Positions 51,070 to 59,381 of a DNA stretch of 64,000 nucleotides are shown in pieces. The stretch's first letter is position 1. Each line of letters begins with the position of its first letter. The notes beneath the pieces were generated by a model. It had not been told where the DNA came from. It was given only the letters and a program-made list of their open reading frames with translations, and ran no database searches. The stretch covers positions 62,001 to 126,000 of the forward strand of contig NZ_QNUE01000007.1 in NCBI RefSeq assembly GCF_003385595.1. Direction: 5' to 3'. Source of the DNA: Chryseobacterium flavum (GTDB taxonomy: Bacteria; Bacteroidota; Bacteroidia; Flavobacteriales; Weeksellaceae). The position numbers and the translations under genes are program-made.

Positions 51070-51672
51070 CTAATGTTGAAATTGTATATTGCAATAAAGA
51101 TAAATAAAAGATACCAGAAATGCTATTCCAGCTCCCATAAATACTTCTTTAACCGTGTGTCTCTTTAATATAATTCTTGTAATTCCGACCAAAACTGCAA
51201 TGCCCAGCCAGATTAATCCTGTTTTCCAGTCCAGTGAAAAAAATAAAGCTGCTACAAATATATTAAATGCTGTATGCATTGAACTTTTAATATAAAGATT
51301 GCTGATCTGCAGGGTAAAAAGAAGAATCAGAATAAATAACATGACAAAGTCAATATAGCCGTTTCTGATATAATTAAAAATAAGATAGGTGATTACACAG
51401 ACTGCAATAAAGATATAAAGTGTTTTCCTTTGCTGTCTGTTGGAAACATCCATATTGGTATATCTTCCTGTTCTGACATTCCATACCAGCCATATAATAA
51501 CAGGGATAATAATCATTAATAATATAGGAAGAAAATAAAGTAAGGAATCATTAAATGAATATTTCCTAATGCTCATATATATAAAAAAAATAATAAGTGA
51601 AACAAGCGGATTGAAAAAATCTGAAATTACTTTTGATATTTTGTGTATTAATGAAGACTGTTTTTCTTCCAT
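51070..51672 (-). CDS. PAP2-like integral membrane protein (degenerate motifs)
   Basis: The ATG at 51672 is used; a TTG at 51678 is less likely. Product 200 residues with about six transmembrane helices. The fold and motif spacing resemble PAP2 phosphatases: SSMHTAF stands where PSGH is expected and TRIILKRHTVKEV where S-R-x5-H-x3-D is expected, so the last residue is Glu instead of Asp and motif 1 (KxxxxxxRP) is not clear. Either a divergent lipid phosphatase or an inactive relative. It ends 8 bases before the BlaI-like gene on the same strand, pointing to one operon with the repressor and DUF4153. Confidence 0.65.
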   Translation of the reverse strand: MEEKQSSLIHKISKVISDFFNPLVSLIIFFIYMSIRKYSFNDSLLYFLPILLMIIIPVIIWLVWNVRTGRYTNMDVSNRQQRKTLYIFIAVCVITYLIFNYIRNGYIDFVMLFILILLFTLQISNLYIKSSMHTAFNIFVAALFFSLDWKTGLIWLGIAVLVGITRIILKRHTVKEVFMGAGIAFLVSFIYLYCNIQFQH

Positions 51673-51678
51673 AATCAA

Positions 51679-52101
51679 GTTTAAAGATCAAATATACCAA
51701 TATAACCTCAGAAAACAAGAGAAGAAGAGCTATGGATAGGATAGATAATACAGGAATCAGATTGATAAACTACTTTTAAAATAACCAAAAGAGATGTTAA
51801 CAATAATTAAAGATTAAAGATATCAGGGAATAAATTGTCATGAATTTTCAGTGTCCTGTCTTATTTATTATTTCAGCAAAACTATACAGGCAGGCAGATT
51901 CCTTAAATACATCAGTCGGAAAGCAGCTGCTAAGATATGGCTGTATGAGCTTTCCCCGGGCTCGAAAATTAAGAATAATCCATTCGGCCTGCAAATAGAT
52001 TTTACAGAAAAAACGAAAAGTTATCTATGTATAGAATAAAAACAAAGTTTTTTTCATAATTTTGCTCAACTATTTCATCATAAAAAAGCAAGAGCTAACA
52101 C
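51679..52101. other. Intergenic region between PAP2-like gene and pdhA
   Basis: About 420 bases without a credible gene; a 62-codon + strand open frame (51851-52039) has no start context or domain. It holds the divergent upstream regions and a TAATTTTG match to the -7 element at 52057-52064, 37 bases before the pdhA start. No -33 element was found. Confidence 0.6.
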
Positions 52102-53103
52102 ATGAAAGAATTTTCTAAAGAGGTATACCTGAAGTGGTATGAAGATATGACAATGTGGAGAAGGTTTGAAGACAAATGCCGTTCTCTTTATCTAAAACAA
52201 AAGATCAGAGGTTTTTTACATTTGTATAACGGTCAGGAGGCAATCCCTGCCGGCTTCACGCATGCAATGGATTTAACGAAGGACAGTATGATTACTGCTT
52301 ACAGATGCCACATCCATCCAATGGCGATGGGAGTAGATCCAAAAAGAATCATGGCAGAACTTTGTGGTAAAGCTACAGGAACGTCCGGAGGTATGGGTGG
52401 ATCTATGCACATTTTCAGTAAAGAACACCGTTTTTACGGAGGACACGGTATCGTTGGAGGTCAGATTCCTTTAGGTGCAGGTATTGCTTTTGCAGATAAA
52501 TATTTCGACAGAAAAGCAGTGAACATCTGTTTCTTTGGAGACGGAGCTGCAAGACAAGGTTCATTACATGAAACTTTTAATATGGCGATGAACTGGAAAC
52601 TTCCGGTTGTATTTGTTGTAGAAAACAATCAATATGCGATGGGAACTTCGGTGAAAAGAACCGCTAACCACGAAGATATCTACAAATTAGGATTAGGATA
52701 TGAGATGCCTTGCCTTGCTGTAGATGCCATGGACCCTGAAAAAGTAGCTGAAGCCGCTTATGAAGCAATTGAAAGAGCCAGAAGAGGTGACGGACCTACA
52801 TTCATTGAAGCAAGAACCTACCGTTACAGAGGTCACTCTATGTCTGATGCAGAACCTTACAGATCAAAAGAAGAGGTAGCAGTTCATAAAAATGATGACC
52901 CAATCGAATTGGTAAAACAAAGAATTTTAGCAAACGGATGGGCTACGGAAGAAGAACTGGAAGCAATGGATAACAAATCAAGAGATTTTGTTGAGGAATG
53001 TATTGAGTTTATGGAAAATTCTCCTTATCCTGAAGCAGAAAAAATCTATGAATATGTGTATGCTCAGGAAGATTATCCATTCTTAGATAAATTAGAAAAT
53101 TAA
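52102..53103 (+). CDS. pdhA: Pyruvate dehydrogenase E1 component, alpha subunit
   Basis: 333 residues, the size of alpha2-beta2-type E1 alpha. It binds thiamine diphosphate with the E1 beta subunit and decarboxylates pyruvate to feed the acetyl group onto E2. The ThDP motif runs from GDGAARQGS to VVENN (G-D-G-x26-N-N). The phosphorylation-loop-like segment YRYRGHSMSDAEPYR and the HxxxxG-rich N-terminal YRCHIHPMAMG are present. The E2 gene follows after 87 bases, but the E1 beta gene is not in between or elsewhere in the window, an arrangement common in Bacteroidetes where it lies at another locus. Confidence 0.95.
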   Translation: MKEFSKEVYLKWYEDMTMWRRFEDKCRSLYLKQKIRGFLHLYNGQEAIPAGFTHAMDLTKDSMITAYRCHIHPMAMGVDPKRIMAELCGKATGTSGGMGGSMHIFSKEHRFYGGHGIVGGQIPLGAGIAFADKYFDRKAVNICFFGDGAARQGSLHETFNMAMNWKLPVVFVVENNQYAMGTSVKRTANHEDIYKLGLGYEMPCLAVDAMDPEKVAEAAYEAIERARRGDGPTFIEARTYRYRGHSMSDAEPYRSKEEVAVHKNDDPIELVKQRILANGWATEEELEAMDNKSRDFVEECIEFMENSPYPEAEKIYEYVYAQEDYPFLDKLEN

Positions 53104-53190
53104 TAATTAGATAATTTGAGAATTTGAAAATGAATTAATATTTTTTAATTCTCACATCATCACATTAACAAATTATCATATTAGAAAATT
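53104..53190. repeat. AT-rich quasi-palindromic spacer between pdhA and E2 gene
   Basis: 87 bases made of AT words such as TAATTTGAGAATTTGAAAAT on the left and ACAAATTATCATATTAGAAA on the right, which are imperfect reverse complements. The word style resembles intergenic repeats of Flavobacteriia. It may form a hairpin between the two genes. Confidence 0.4.
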
Positions 53191-54804
53191 ATGGCAGAAG
53201 TAATTACGATGCCCCGCCTTTCAGATACTATGACGGAAGGTAAAGTGGCAAAATGGCATAAAAAAGTTGGAGATAAAGTAAAAGAAGGAGATATTTTAGC
53301 TGAAATTGAAACTGATAAAGCAGTTCAGGATTTCGAATCTGAAGTAGAAGGTACCCTTTTATACGTAGGTGTAGAAGAAGGAGGGGCAGCTGCTGTAGAT
53401 TCTGTGTTAGCTATTATCGGGAATGAAGGGGAAGATATTTCAGGTCTGACAGGAGGGGCAGTTGCTCCGGATGCAGATACTGAAGAAAAAAAATCAGAAC
53501 CACAACCTAAGGCAGAAACTTCAGCTGCTGAACCTGTTGCTGCAGAAGTTCCGGCAGGAGTAGAAGTTATTACAATGCCAAGACTTTCTGATACAATGAC
53601 AGAAGGGAAGGTAGCTAAATGGCATAAAAATGTAGGCGATACTGTAAAAGAAGGAGACCTTCTTGCTGAGATCGAAACAGATAAAGCAGTACAAGATTTC
53701 GAATCTGAATTCAATGGGGTGCTATTGAAGCAGGGGATAGAAGAAGGCGGTGCTGCTCCGGTTGATTCTGTACTAGCTATTATTGGTCCTGCGGGAACAG
53801 ATGTATCTGCTGTAGGGACACCGAAAGCTGCTGTTCAATCGGCTGAAAAACCTGCTGAACAGAAAGCAGAAGCGAAGACAGAAGAAAAAGCTGCTCCGGC
53901 TGCTGCTTCATCTTCATCTTCATCTTCTGACAGAGTAGCAATTTCTCCTTTAGCAAAGAAAATGGCTCAGGATAAAGGAGTTGATATTAATAGTGTTCAG
54001 GGATCCGGAGAAAATGGAAGGATCGTTAAAAAGGATATTGAAAATTATCAGCCATCTCAGGCGAAACCGGTAGCTTCAGCTCCTGCAGGTGCAGCTGCTC
54101 AGGTTGCTGTAAGCTTTGTTCAGGGTGAAGATACTGAAACTCCGAACTCGCAAGTAAGAAATATTATTGCTAAACGTCTTTCTGAAAGTAAATTCTCTGC
54201 TCCTCACTATTATCTGATGGTAGAGATCAATATGGATAAAGCGATTGAAGCACGAAAAGAAATCAATTCTTTACCAGATACTAAAATCTCTTTCAATGAT
54301 ATGATCATTAAAGCAACTGCTATTGCTTTAAGAAAACATCCTCAGGTAAATTCAAGCTGGGCAGGAGATAAGATTATTCACAGAGGGAATATTAATATTG
54401 GTGTAGCAGTAGCAATTCCGGATGGATTGGTAGTACCCGTACTGAAAAATACGGATCAGATGACATATACCCAGATTTCTGCATCTGTAAAAGATATGGC
54501 TTCCAGAGCTAAGAATAAAGGCCTTAAGGCAAATGAAATGGAAGGATCTACCTTCTCTATTTCTAATCTGGGAATGTTTGGTATTGAAACATTTACAAGT
54601 ATCATCAATCAACCAAATTCTGCTATCCTATCTGTAGGCGCAATTATTGAGAAGCCAATTGTGAAAAATGGCCAGATTGTAGTTGGGAACACTATGAAAC
54701 TTTCATTGGCGTGTGACCATAGAGTAGTAGATGGCGCTACAGGTGCTGAATTTTTACAGACATTAAGAACATATTTAGAAAATCCATTAACCTTGTTACT
54801 GTAA
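53191..54804 (+). CDS. pdhC: Pyruvate dehydrogenase E2 component, dihydrolipoyllysine acetyltransferase
   Basis: 537 residues. Two tandem lipoyl domains (about 1-77 and 124-200) with lipoylated Lys43 and Lys165 in the almost identical motif EIETDKAVQDFES, an Ala/Glu/Ser-rich linker (with a run of eight serines), a peripheral subunit-binding domain (about 248-288, VAISPLAKKMAQDKGV) and the acetyltransferase domain (about 310-537) with catalytic DHRVVDGATG near the C-terminus. It transfers the acetyl group from lipoyl-lysine to CoA. The near-identity of the two lipoyl repeats, also in the DNA, points to a recent duplication or gene conversion. A clean terminator follows. Confidence 0.95.
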   Translation: MAEVITMPRLSDTMTEGKVAKWHKKVGDKVKEGDILAEIETDKAVQDFESEVEGTLLYVGVEEGGAAAVDSVLAIIGNEGEDISGLTGGAVAPDADTEEKKSEPQPKAETSAAEPVAAEVPAGVEVITMPRLSDTMTEGKVAKWHKNVGDTVKEGDLLAEIETDKAVQDFESEFNGVLLKQGIEEGGAAPVDSVLAIIGPAGTDVSAVGTPKAAVQSAEKPAEQKAEAKTEEKAAPAAASSSSSSSDRVAISPLAKKMAQDKGVDINSVQGSGENGRIVKKDIENYQPSQAKPVASAPAGAAAQVAVSFVQGEDTETPNSQVRNIIAKRLSESKFSAPHYYLMVEINMDKAIEARKEINSLPDTKISFNDMIIKATAIALRKHPQVNSSWAGDKIIHRGNINIGVAVAIPDGLVVPVLKNTDQMTYTQISASVKDMASRAKNKGLKANEMEGSTFSISNLGMFGIETFTSIINQPNSAILSVGAIIEKPIVKNGQIVVGNTMKLSLACDHRVVDGATGAEFLQTLRTYLENPLTLLL

Positions 54805-54823
54805 TTTCTGAATTGCTAATAAT

Positions 54824-54848
54824 AAAACCTCTCACTTTGAGAGGTTTT
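54824..54848 (+). terminator. Terminator of the pdh genes
   Basis: 11-base perfect arms AAAACCTCTCA (54824-54834) and TGAGAGGTTTT (54838-54848) with a CTT loop, followed by a T-run. Confidence 0.9.
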
Positions 54849-54882
54849 TTTGTTTTAAGACCAATAATGTTGTGTAAATTTG

Positions 54883-54913
54883 TTGTAAAATCGACAATAT
54901 GTTACTATTTTTG
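54883..54913 (+). promoter_or_regulatory. Promoter giving a probably leaderless mRNA for the ABC ATPase gene
   Basis: TTG (54883-54885), 20 bases, then TATTTTTG (54906-54913) fits the flavobacterial consensus well. The start codon at 54918 is only 5 bases after the -7 element, so the predicted transcript starts at or within a few bases of the ATG. Confidence 0.55.
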
Positions 54914-54917
54914 AGTC

Positions 54918-55586
54918 ATGATTAAAGCAAGGAATATCCATAAATCTTATGGGAATTTAGAAGTATTGAAAGGGGTTGATATTCATATCAAAACAGGAGA
55001 AGTAGTGTCTATAGTAGGAGAGTCCGGAGCTGGTAAGTCTACACTGCTGCAGATTTTAGGAACCCTGGACCATCCAACGAATTCATCCAAATACGATACG
55101 GAAATTGCAATAGCAGGAGAATCGTTTATCAATATGAATGATAAACAGCTTTCCAAATTCAGAAACCAGAATATTGGTTTTGTATTTCAATTCCATCAGC
55201 TTCTTCCGGAATTTACGGCATTGGAAAATGTGTTGCTTCCTACAAAGATTGCAGGAGCTAATGAAAAAGAAGCGATTGAAAAGGCTTATGCTTTATTTGA
55301 AGATTTAAAAATAGAGCAAAGGCTACATCATAAACCCAATCAGCTTTCAGGAGGAGAGGCCCAGAGAGTTGCTGTTGCCAGAGCTTTAATCAATTCACCA
55401 AAAATTATTTTTGCAGATGAACCAACTGGTAACCTGGATTCAAAGAACGCGGATGACCTTCATCGCCTGTTTTTCGATTTGAGGGACAAGTATAATCAGA
55501 CTTTTGTTATTGTAACCCACAACCCAAATCTTGCTGAAATTACAGACCGGAAACTTGTAATGAAAGATGGTATGATTATCGAATAG
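54918..55586 (+). CDS. lolD: ABC transporter ATP-binding protein (LolD/MacB-type)
   Basis: 222 residues, all in one ABC domain: Walker [10 protein letters not shown], signature [15 protein letters not shown], Walker B and catalytic Glu in [13 protein letters not shown] and the H-loop VTHNP. The short length and the sequence style ([21 protein letters not shown]) are typical of LolD, which powers lipoprotein release for outer-membrane sorting. A MacB-type partner is the alternative. No permease gene lies adjacent; the cognate membrane subunit must be elsewhere. It is followed after 13 bases by an L,D-transpeptidase-like gene on the same strand. Confidence 0.85.
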   Translation: MIKARNIHKSYGNLEVLKGVDIHIKTGEVVSIVGESGAGKSTLLQILGTLDHPTNSSKYDTEIAIAGESFINMNDKQLSKFRNQNIGFVFQFHQLLPEFTALENVLLPTKIAGANEKEAIEKAYALFEDLKIEQRLHHKPNQLSGGEAQRVAVARALINSPKIIFADEPTGNLDSKNADDLHRLFFDLRDKYNQTFVIVTHNPNLAEITDRKLVMKDGMIIE

Positions 55587-55599
55587 CAACCTGATCCAA

Positions 55600-56178
55600 A
55601 TGATGAAGCACTTTATTTTCCTTTTTATAATTTTGATCTCCTGTTCAAAAGCTGATTCACAACAGTTGGATACTGTTGGGATACCTCAATCCAGAATCAA
55701 TGAAATTAAAAACTATATTAAAGGGAAAAAGTATAACCAGGAGCTGGCTATCTTTATTAACTTTAAAATACATTCCGGAAAATACCGTTATTTTATTTAT
55801 GATCTTAAAAAAAATAGAATAGTCCAAAGGGCTGTTGTATCACATGGATCAGGTTCTGTAATTCCGAATTCGACAGCCTTACAATTCAGTAATACTGAGG
55901 GATCATATCAATCATCATTAGGTAAATATGAAATCCGGGAAAGTTATATGGGAAAATACGGAAAAGCTTATCGATTAGTAGGATTGGACGTAACCAATAG
56001 TAATGCAATGCAAAGAGCCATTGTACTTCATTCTTACGACTGTGTACCGGATAAAGAATCTTCAGCCCCGGCTTGCCTGAGTTTGGGCTGTCCGATGCTC
56101 TCCATAAATGCATTTAAAAAAACGGCAGAATATATTGATCAGTCACAGCGGCCTATTGTCTTATATGCATTCTATTAA
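55600..56178 (+). CDS. L,D-transpeptidase catalytic-domain lipoprotein (YkuD_2-like)
   Basis: 192 residues; a second ATG directly after the first could also be used. The N-terminus has a lipoprotein signal (FIFLFIILISC, Cys15). The mature part has the murein L,D-transpeptidase fold of the YkuD_2 type: conserved His144 in IVLHSYDC and the putative catalytic Cys164 in CLSLGCPM, where the usual S-H-G-C reads S-L-G-C. SHGSGS and TEGSYQSSLGKYEI complete the family pattern. It likely crosslinks or edits peptidoglycan, or attaches proteins to it. It follows the LolD-type ATPase after 13 bases. Confidence 0.82.
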   Translation: MMKHFIFLFIILISCSKADSQQLDTVGIPQSRINEIKNYIKGKKYNQELAIFINFKIHSGKYRYFIYDLKKNRIVQRAVVSHGSGSVIPNSTALQFSNTEGSYQSSLGKYEIRESYMGKYGKAYRLVGLDVTNSNAMQRAIVLHSYDCVPDKESSAPACLSLGCPMLSINAFKKTAEYIDQSQRPIVLYAFY

Positions 56179-56217
56179 TACCTTTATTATTATAAATCTT
56201 AATTAACACTAGTATCC

Positions 56218-56895
56218 ATGACCATAAAATTTCTTGCAGAAGATGACAGACCAAGGGAAAAATTTTTACAGAAAGGCAAAGATTCGCTTTCCGATTCTGA
56301 GTTATTAGCCATCATTATGGGGAGTGGAAATAAAGAAGAAAGTGCCATAGAATTGGGAAGAAAAATTTTAACGTCTGTAGATAATAACTGGCATCAGCTA
56401 AGTTTACTTTCTGTTAAAGATCTCATGAAGTTCAAAGGTATAGGAGAGGCAAAAGCAATTTCCATTGTTACAGCTTTGGAAATAGGAAGAAGAAGATCCG
56501 GACAGAAAAATCAAAAAAAAATATTTATTTCAAATAGCAACGATGCTTATCTTGCTCTTAAAAGCCAGCTTTCTGATCTTAGAACAGAGGAATTCTGGGC
56601 TATTTTTCTGAATAATAATAACAAAGCTATTCATATTTCCCAGCTGACCAATGGAGGGATAAGCCAATCCATTGTGGATGTAAGAATTCTGTTTAAGACA
56701 GCATTAGACCATTTTTCAACAGGAATCATCATAGCTCATAATCATCCTTCCGGAAGTTTAAGGCCAAGCAGGGAAGATATTAATATCACACAAAAAATAG
56801 ATGAAGCCGGAAAAACTCTAAACATACAGCTTTTGGATCATATTATTGTTACGCAGGACTCTTATTTCAGTTTTTCAGATGCGGGATTATTATGA
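56218..56895 (+). CDS. radC: RadC family protein (JAB/MPN domain)
   Basis: 225 residues. An N-terminal HhH region (about 1-95, KDLMKFKGIGEAKAISIVTA) is followed by the MPN/JAB domain with the JAMM ligands His-x-His-x10-Asp in HNHPSGSLRPSRED. RadC was named as a DNA repair gene, but that assignment is doubtful; the biochemical role is unsettled. The next gene overlaps it by 4 bases (ATGA), so they form a transcriptional pair. Confidence 0.93.
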   Translation: MTIKFLAEDDRPREKFLQKGKDSLSDSELLAIIMGSGNKEESAIELGRKILTSVDNNWHQLSLLSVKDLMKFKGIGEAKAISIVTALEIGRRRSGQKNQKKIFISNSNDAYLALKSQLSDLRTEEFWAIFLNNNNKAIHISQLTNGGISQSIVDVRILFKTALDHFSTGIIIAHNHPSGSLRPSREDINITQKIDEAGKTLNIQLLDHIIVTQDSYFSFSDAGLL

Positions 56896-57803
56896 TTAGG
56901 AGATTAAAATATAATGAAATTGATTTTGTAAAATATGCCCAGTGTTTGGAAAATTCTGAACAGAAAAAGTATTCTGCTACAAAAGATTTTTTAGATATTA
57001 CTTCCAGAAAGCAATGGGAAGTTTTAGTCTATAAGGATTATGAAGCAGTTATGCCTGTTCCGTTTATCCGTAAATTTGGGATTAAAATTGTTCATAATCC
57101 TAAACTCTGTCAACAGTTAGGAGTTTTCTCTGCCAAAGATAATATTGATATTAATGAAAGTTTTCTGGAGTATCTTGAGAAAAATTATCTGATCAGGGCA
57201 TATCCGTTTAATGATCGGAATATATTACGCACAAGTCTTAGGTTAAAGAAGAATTTTCTAATAAATCCTGATTCCTATGAGACGGTATATTCGAAATATT
57301 CACCTAAAAGAAAGAGAAAACTTCGGCTTGATGAAGAAGTTAAAAATAATTCAGAAATAAAAATAATCAGTTATGAAGAAGCTGAAAAATTTATAGAGGC
57401 CAATATGATTGGTTTAAATAAAGAGAGTGATCTTTCGGATTTTATGAGAATTTTTAAAGCTTCGTATCATTTGAATTATCTCAGGTTTTCTGCTTTTTTT
57501 TATCATCACAAAATTATCAATATTATTGCCACCTATTCGGATTGTAATATGGTTGCCCTTTTGGGAACTTTTAATGATAAAGAATATGTAAAACTTTCTG
57601 GAGCTTCGATATTGATAGATACTGTGATCAGGGAAAACATTGAAACCAGTATCTTTGATTTTGAAGGTGGGGAATTACCTAATATTGAAGAATTTTTCAG
57701 AGGATTCCGGCCGGAACTGAAGCCATATGCTATTATTGAAAATCCGGTTAAAAATCTTTTCAAAAAATTGTGGTCTTTTCTTTTAAGCGGAAAATTTTTT
57801 TAA
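56892..57803 (+). CDS. FemAB/GNAT-like acyltransferase family protein
   Basis: 303 residues with no signal peptide or membrane segment. It shows the two-half layout of the FemAB/GNAT superfamily; the C-terminal stretch FDFEGGELPNIEEFFRGFRPELKPYAII is close to the F-E-G-S-x-x-P-G-I-x-x-F-Y motif found in FemAB-like proteins of Bacteroidetes. Such proteins transfer amino-acyl or acyl groups to cell-wall or surface polymers, but the substrate here is unknown. It overlaps the radC stop. Lysine-rich patches in the middle (SPKRKRKLRL) may bind RNA or charged polymers. Confidence 0.72.
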   Translation: MIRRLKYNEIDFVKYAQCLENSEQKKYSATKDFLDITSRKQWEVLVYKDYEAVMPVPFIRKFGIKIVHNPKLCQQLGVFSAKDNIDINESFLEYLEKNYLIRAYPFNDRNILRTSLRLKKNFLINPDSYETVYSKYSPKRKRKLRLDEEVKNNSEIKIISYEEAEKFIEANMIGLNKESDLSDFMRIFKASYHLNYLRFSAFFYHHKIINIIATYSDCNMVALLGTFNDKEYVKLSGASILIDTVIRENIETSIFDFEGGELPNIEEFFRGFRPELKPYAIIENPVKNLFKKLWSFLLSGKFF

Positions 57804-57881
57804 TATGACAAAAACCATTGTTTAGATTGGTTCTAATTAAGTATTATTCCCTAACTTTATAACATACTTATTGCAGCAATT

Positions 57882-58814
57882 ATGTTTCAGCAACTTCGTC
57901 ATTATAAATTATCATATATGTTGTATAACTTATTTAAAAAAAATAAGTTAAAGCATAATATTCCATTATACCGAAAGTACGGGATTAACAAAAGTTATTT
58001 CTCCAGCATCTCCAGTTCTGACTTTGCCCACCTTCCCCAGACGGAAAGAACAGTTAACAAGGATAAACTTGTTTCTACAGCTTTTTTTAAGGAATTGTCC
58101 GATGAAAGTAAGGAGAGCGCCCTTCAATATGATGATAACGGATATATGGTTATAAGGGATTTTCTGAGTCATGAAAAGGCTGACCAAATCAATGATGAAA
58201 TAGAAAAACTGGTTAAAGAAGGGACTTTGAAGTTCAGGTATGGCGGAAAATTAATGTTTGCCATACATCATTCAGAAATTATTAAAAATATAGGGAATGA
58301 TAAGAAGTTAATGGATTTTTTGTCTGTACTGCTTGACGGCAAAGCTAAACTTTTCCAAAGTATCAACTTTATTAATGGGAGTCAACAGAAAACCCATTCT
58401 GACAGTATTCACATGACAACCTATCCTTTGGGCGGGCTTCTGGGAGTTTGGATTGCACTGGAAGATGTGGACGAAAATAATGGAGCACTTCATTATATTC
58501 CCCGAAGCCACAAGCTTCCTTATTTTCTGAATTCTGACTATGATAATGAAGGAACTGCTTTCAGAATTGGGAAAAAAAGCTACACAGCTTATGAAGAATT
58601 TCTTGAAAATAAAGTAAAAGAGCTGGGATTAAAAAAAGAAATTTTCAGGGCGAAAAAGGGGGATTTATTAATCTGGCATGCTAACATTCTTCATGGTGGC
58701 GAACCTCATCTGGATAAAAACAGAACAAGAAAAAGCCTTGTTTATCATTTTTTTGATGAAAACAGTGTATGTTATCATGAAGTTACACAAAGGCCGGCTT
58801 TATTTGAGCTGTAA
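57882..58814 (+). CDS. Phytanoyl-CoA dioxygenase (PhyH) family protein
   Basis: 310 residues. The non-heme iron facial triad is visible as His172-x-Asp174 (THSDSIHM) and His271 (ILHGGEPH), with a 2-oxoglutarate-binding arginine in KNRTRKSLVYHF. The preceding segment (FINGSQQKTHSDS) and GALHYIPRSHKLP are typical of bacterial PhyH proteins, which hydroxylate diverse small molecules. The substrate is unknown; the N-terminal 60 residues are an extra basic segment. It stands between the FemAB-like gene and a small membrane-anchored protein gene. Confidence 0.88.
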   Translation: MFQQLRHYKLSYMLYNLFKKNKLKHNIPLYRKYGINKSYFSSISSSDFAHLPQTERTVNKDKLVSTAFFKELSDESKESALQYDDNGYMVIRDFLSHEKADQINDEIEKLVKEGTLKFRYGGKLMFAIHHSEIIKNIGNDKKLMDFLSVLLDGKAKLFQSINFINGSQQKTHSDSIHMTTYPLGGLLGVWIALEDVDENNGALHYIPRSHKLPYFLNSDYDNEGTAFRIGKKSYTAYEEFLENKVKELGLKKEIFRAKKGDLLIWHANILHGGEPHLDKNRTRKSLVYHFFDENSVCYHEVTQRPALFEL

Positions 58815-58830
58815 TTTCAGAAAATATTAG

Positions 58831-58838
58831 TAATTTTG
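58831..58838 (+). promoter_or_regulatory. Candidate -7 element of the membrane-anchored protein gene
   Basis: TAATTTTG matches TAnnTTTG; a TTG lies 24 bases upstream, just outside the usual spacing. The start codon follows only 12 bases after the element, so the leader would be very short. Confidence 0.4.
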
Positions 58839-58850
58839 CCACCTAAAATT

Positions 58851-59363
58851 ATGGCTAGCTTTTCAGAATATCTACCGTATGCTTTTGCATTAATTGTTGC
58901 AATTCCTTTCCTGGTTCTGCTGAGACAATTTGTACATTCATATATTACACTTAAAAATCAGGAAATCAAACTGCTGTCATTAAAGTCAAATTCGGAAAAT
59001 AAAACCCATTCCTATGAAAGAATGACTTTGTTTCTTGATAGGATTAAGCCCTCCAACCTTGTTCAGAAGTTTGACAGGGAACTGGCTGTTCATGAATTTA
59101 TTTTCCTTACAGAGAAAACAATTAATGAAGAGTTTGAATACAATTCTTCACAGCAGCTTTATATATCGAAGAATTCGTGGAAAAATATTGTAGACTCTAA
59201 AAATGCTATTATAGAACTGCTTCATAAAACTTATGAAGGATTAAATGGAAATGCAGATTTAAATGAATTCAAAACTATTTTCATTATGAACTATATGGAA
59301 GGCAACGACTATATTGCAGCCACAATAGAGGACCTTAGAAAAGAAATTTTAATATTAACTTAA
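58851..59363 (+). CDS. Hypothetical protein with N-terminal membrane anchor
   Basis: The ATG at 58851 (MASFSEYLPYAFALIVAIPFLV) is chosen; an in-frame TTG at 58836 lies inside the putative promoter. Product 170 residues: one N-terminal transmembrane helix (about 7-27), then a mostly helical, charged domain of about 140 residues (IKLLSLKSNSENK, TLFLDRIKPSNLVQKFDRELAVHEFIFL) likely in the cytoplasm. I do not recognise a domain. It directly precedes the soluble pyrophosphatase gene by 18 bases on the same strand. Confidence 0.7.
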   Translation: MASFSEYLPYAFALIVAIPFLVLLRQFVHSYITLKNQEIKLLSLKSNSENKTHSYERMTLFLDRIKPSNLVQKFDRELAVHEFIFLTEKTINEEFEYNSSQQLYISKNSWKNIVDSKNAIIELLHKTYEGLNGNADLNEFKTIFIMNYMEGNDYIAATIEDLRKEILILT

Positions 59364-59381
59364 AAAATAACAAATAAAATA

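Noticed and set aside
51851-52039. A 62-codon + strand open frame upstream of pdhA
   Set aside because: No promoter, no domain and unusual residue mix; it lies in AT-rich upstream DNA and was treated as chance.
52102-54804. Deletion of the E1 beta gene from a pdh operon
   Set aside because: The spacer is intact and this split arrangement is common in Bacteroidetes, where E1 beta lies elsewhere.
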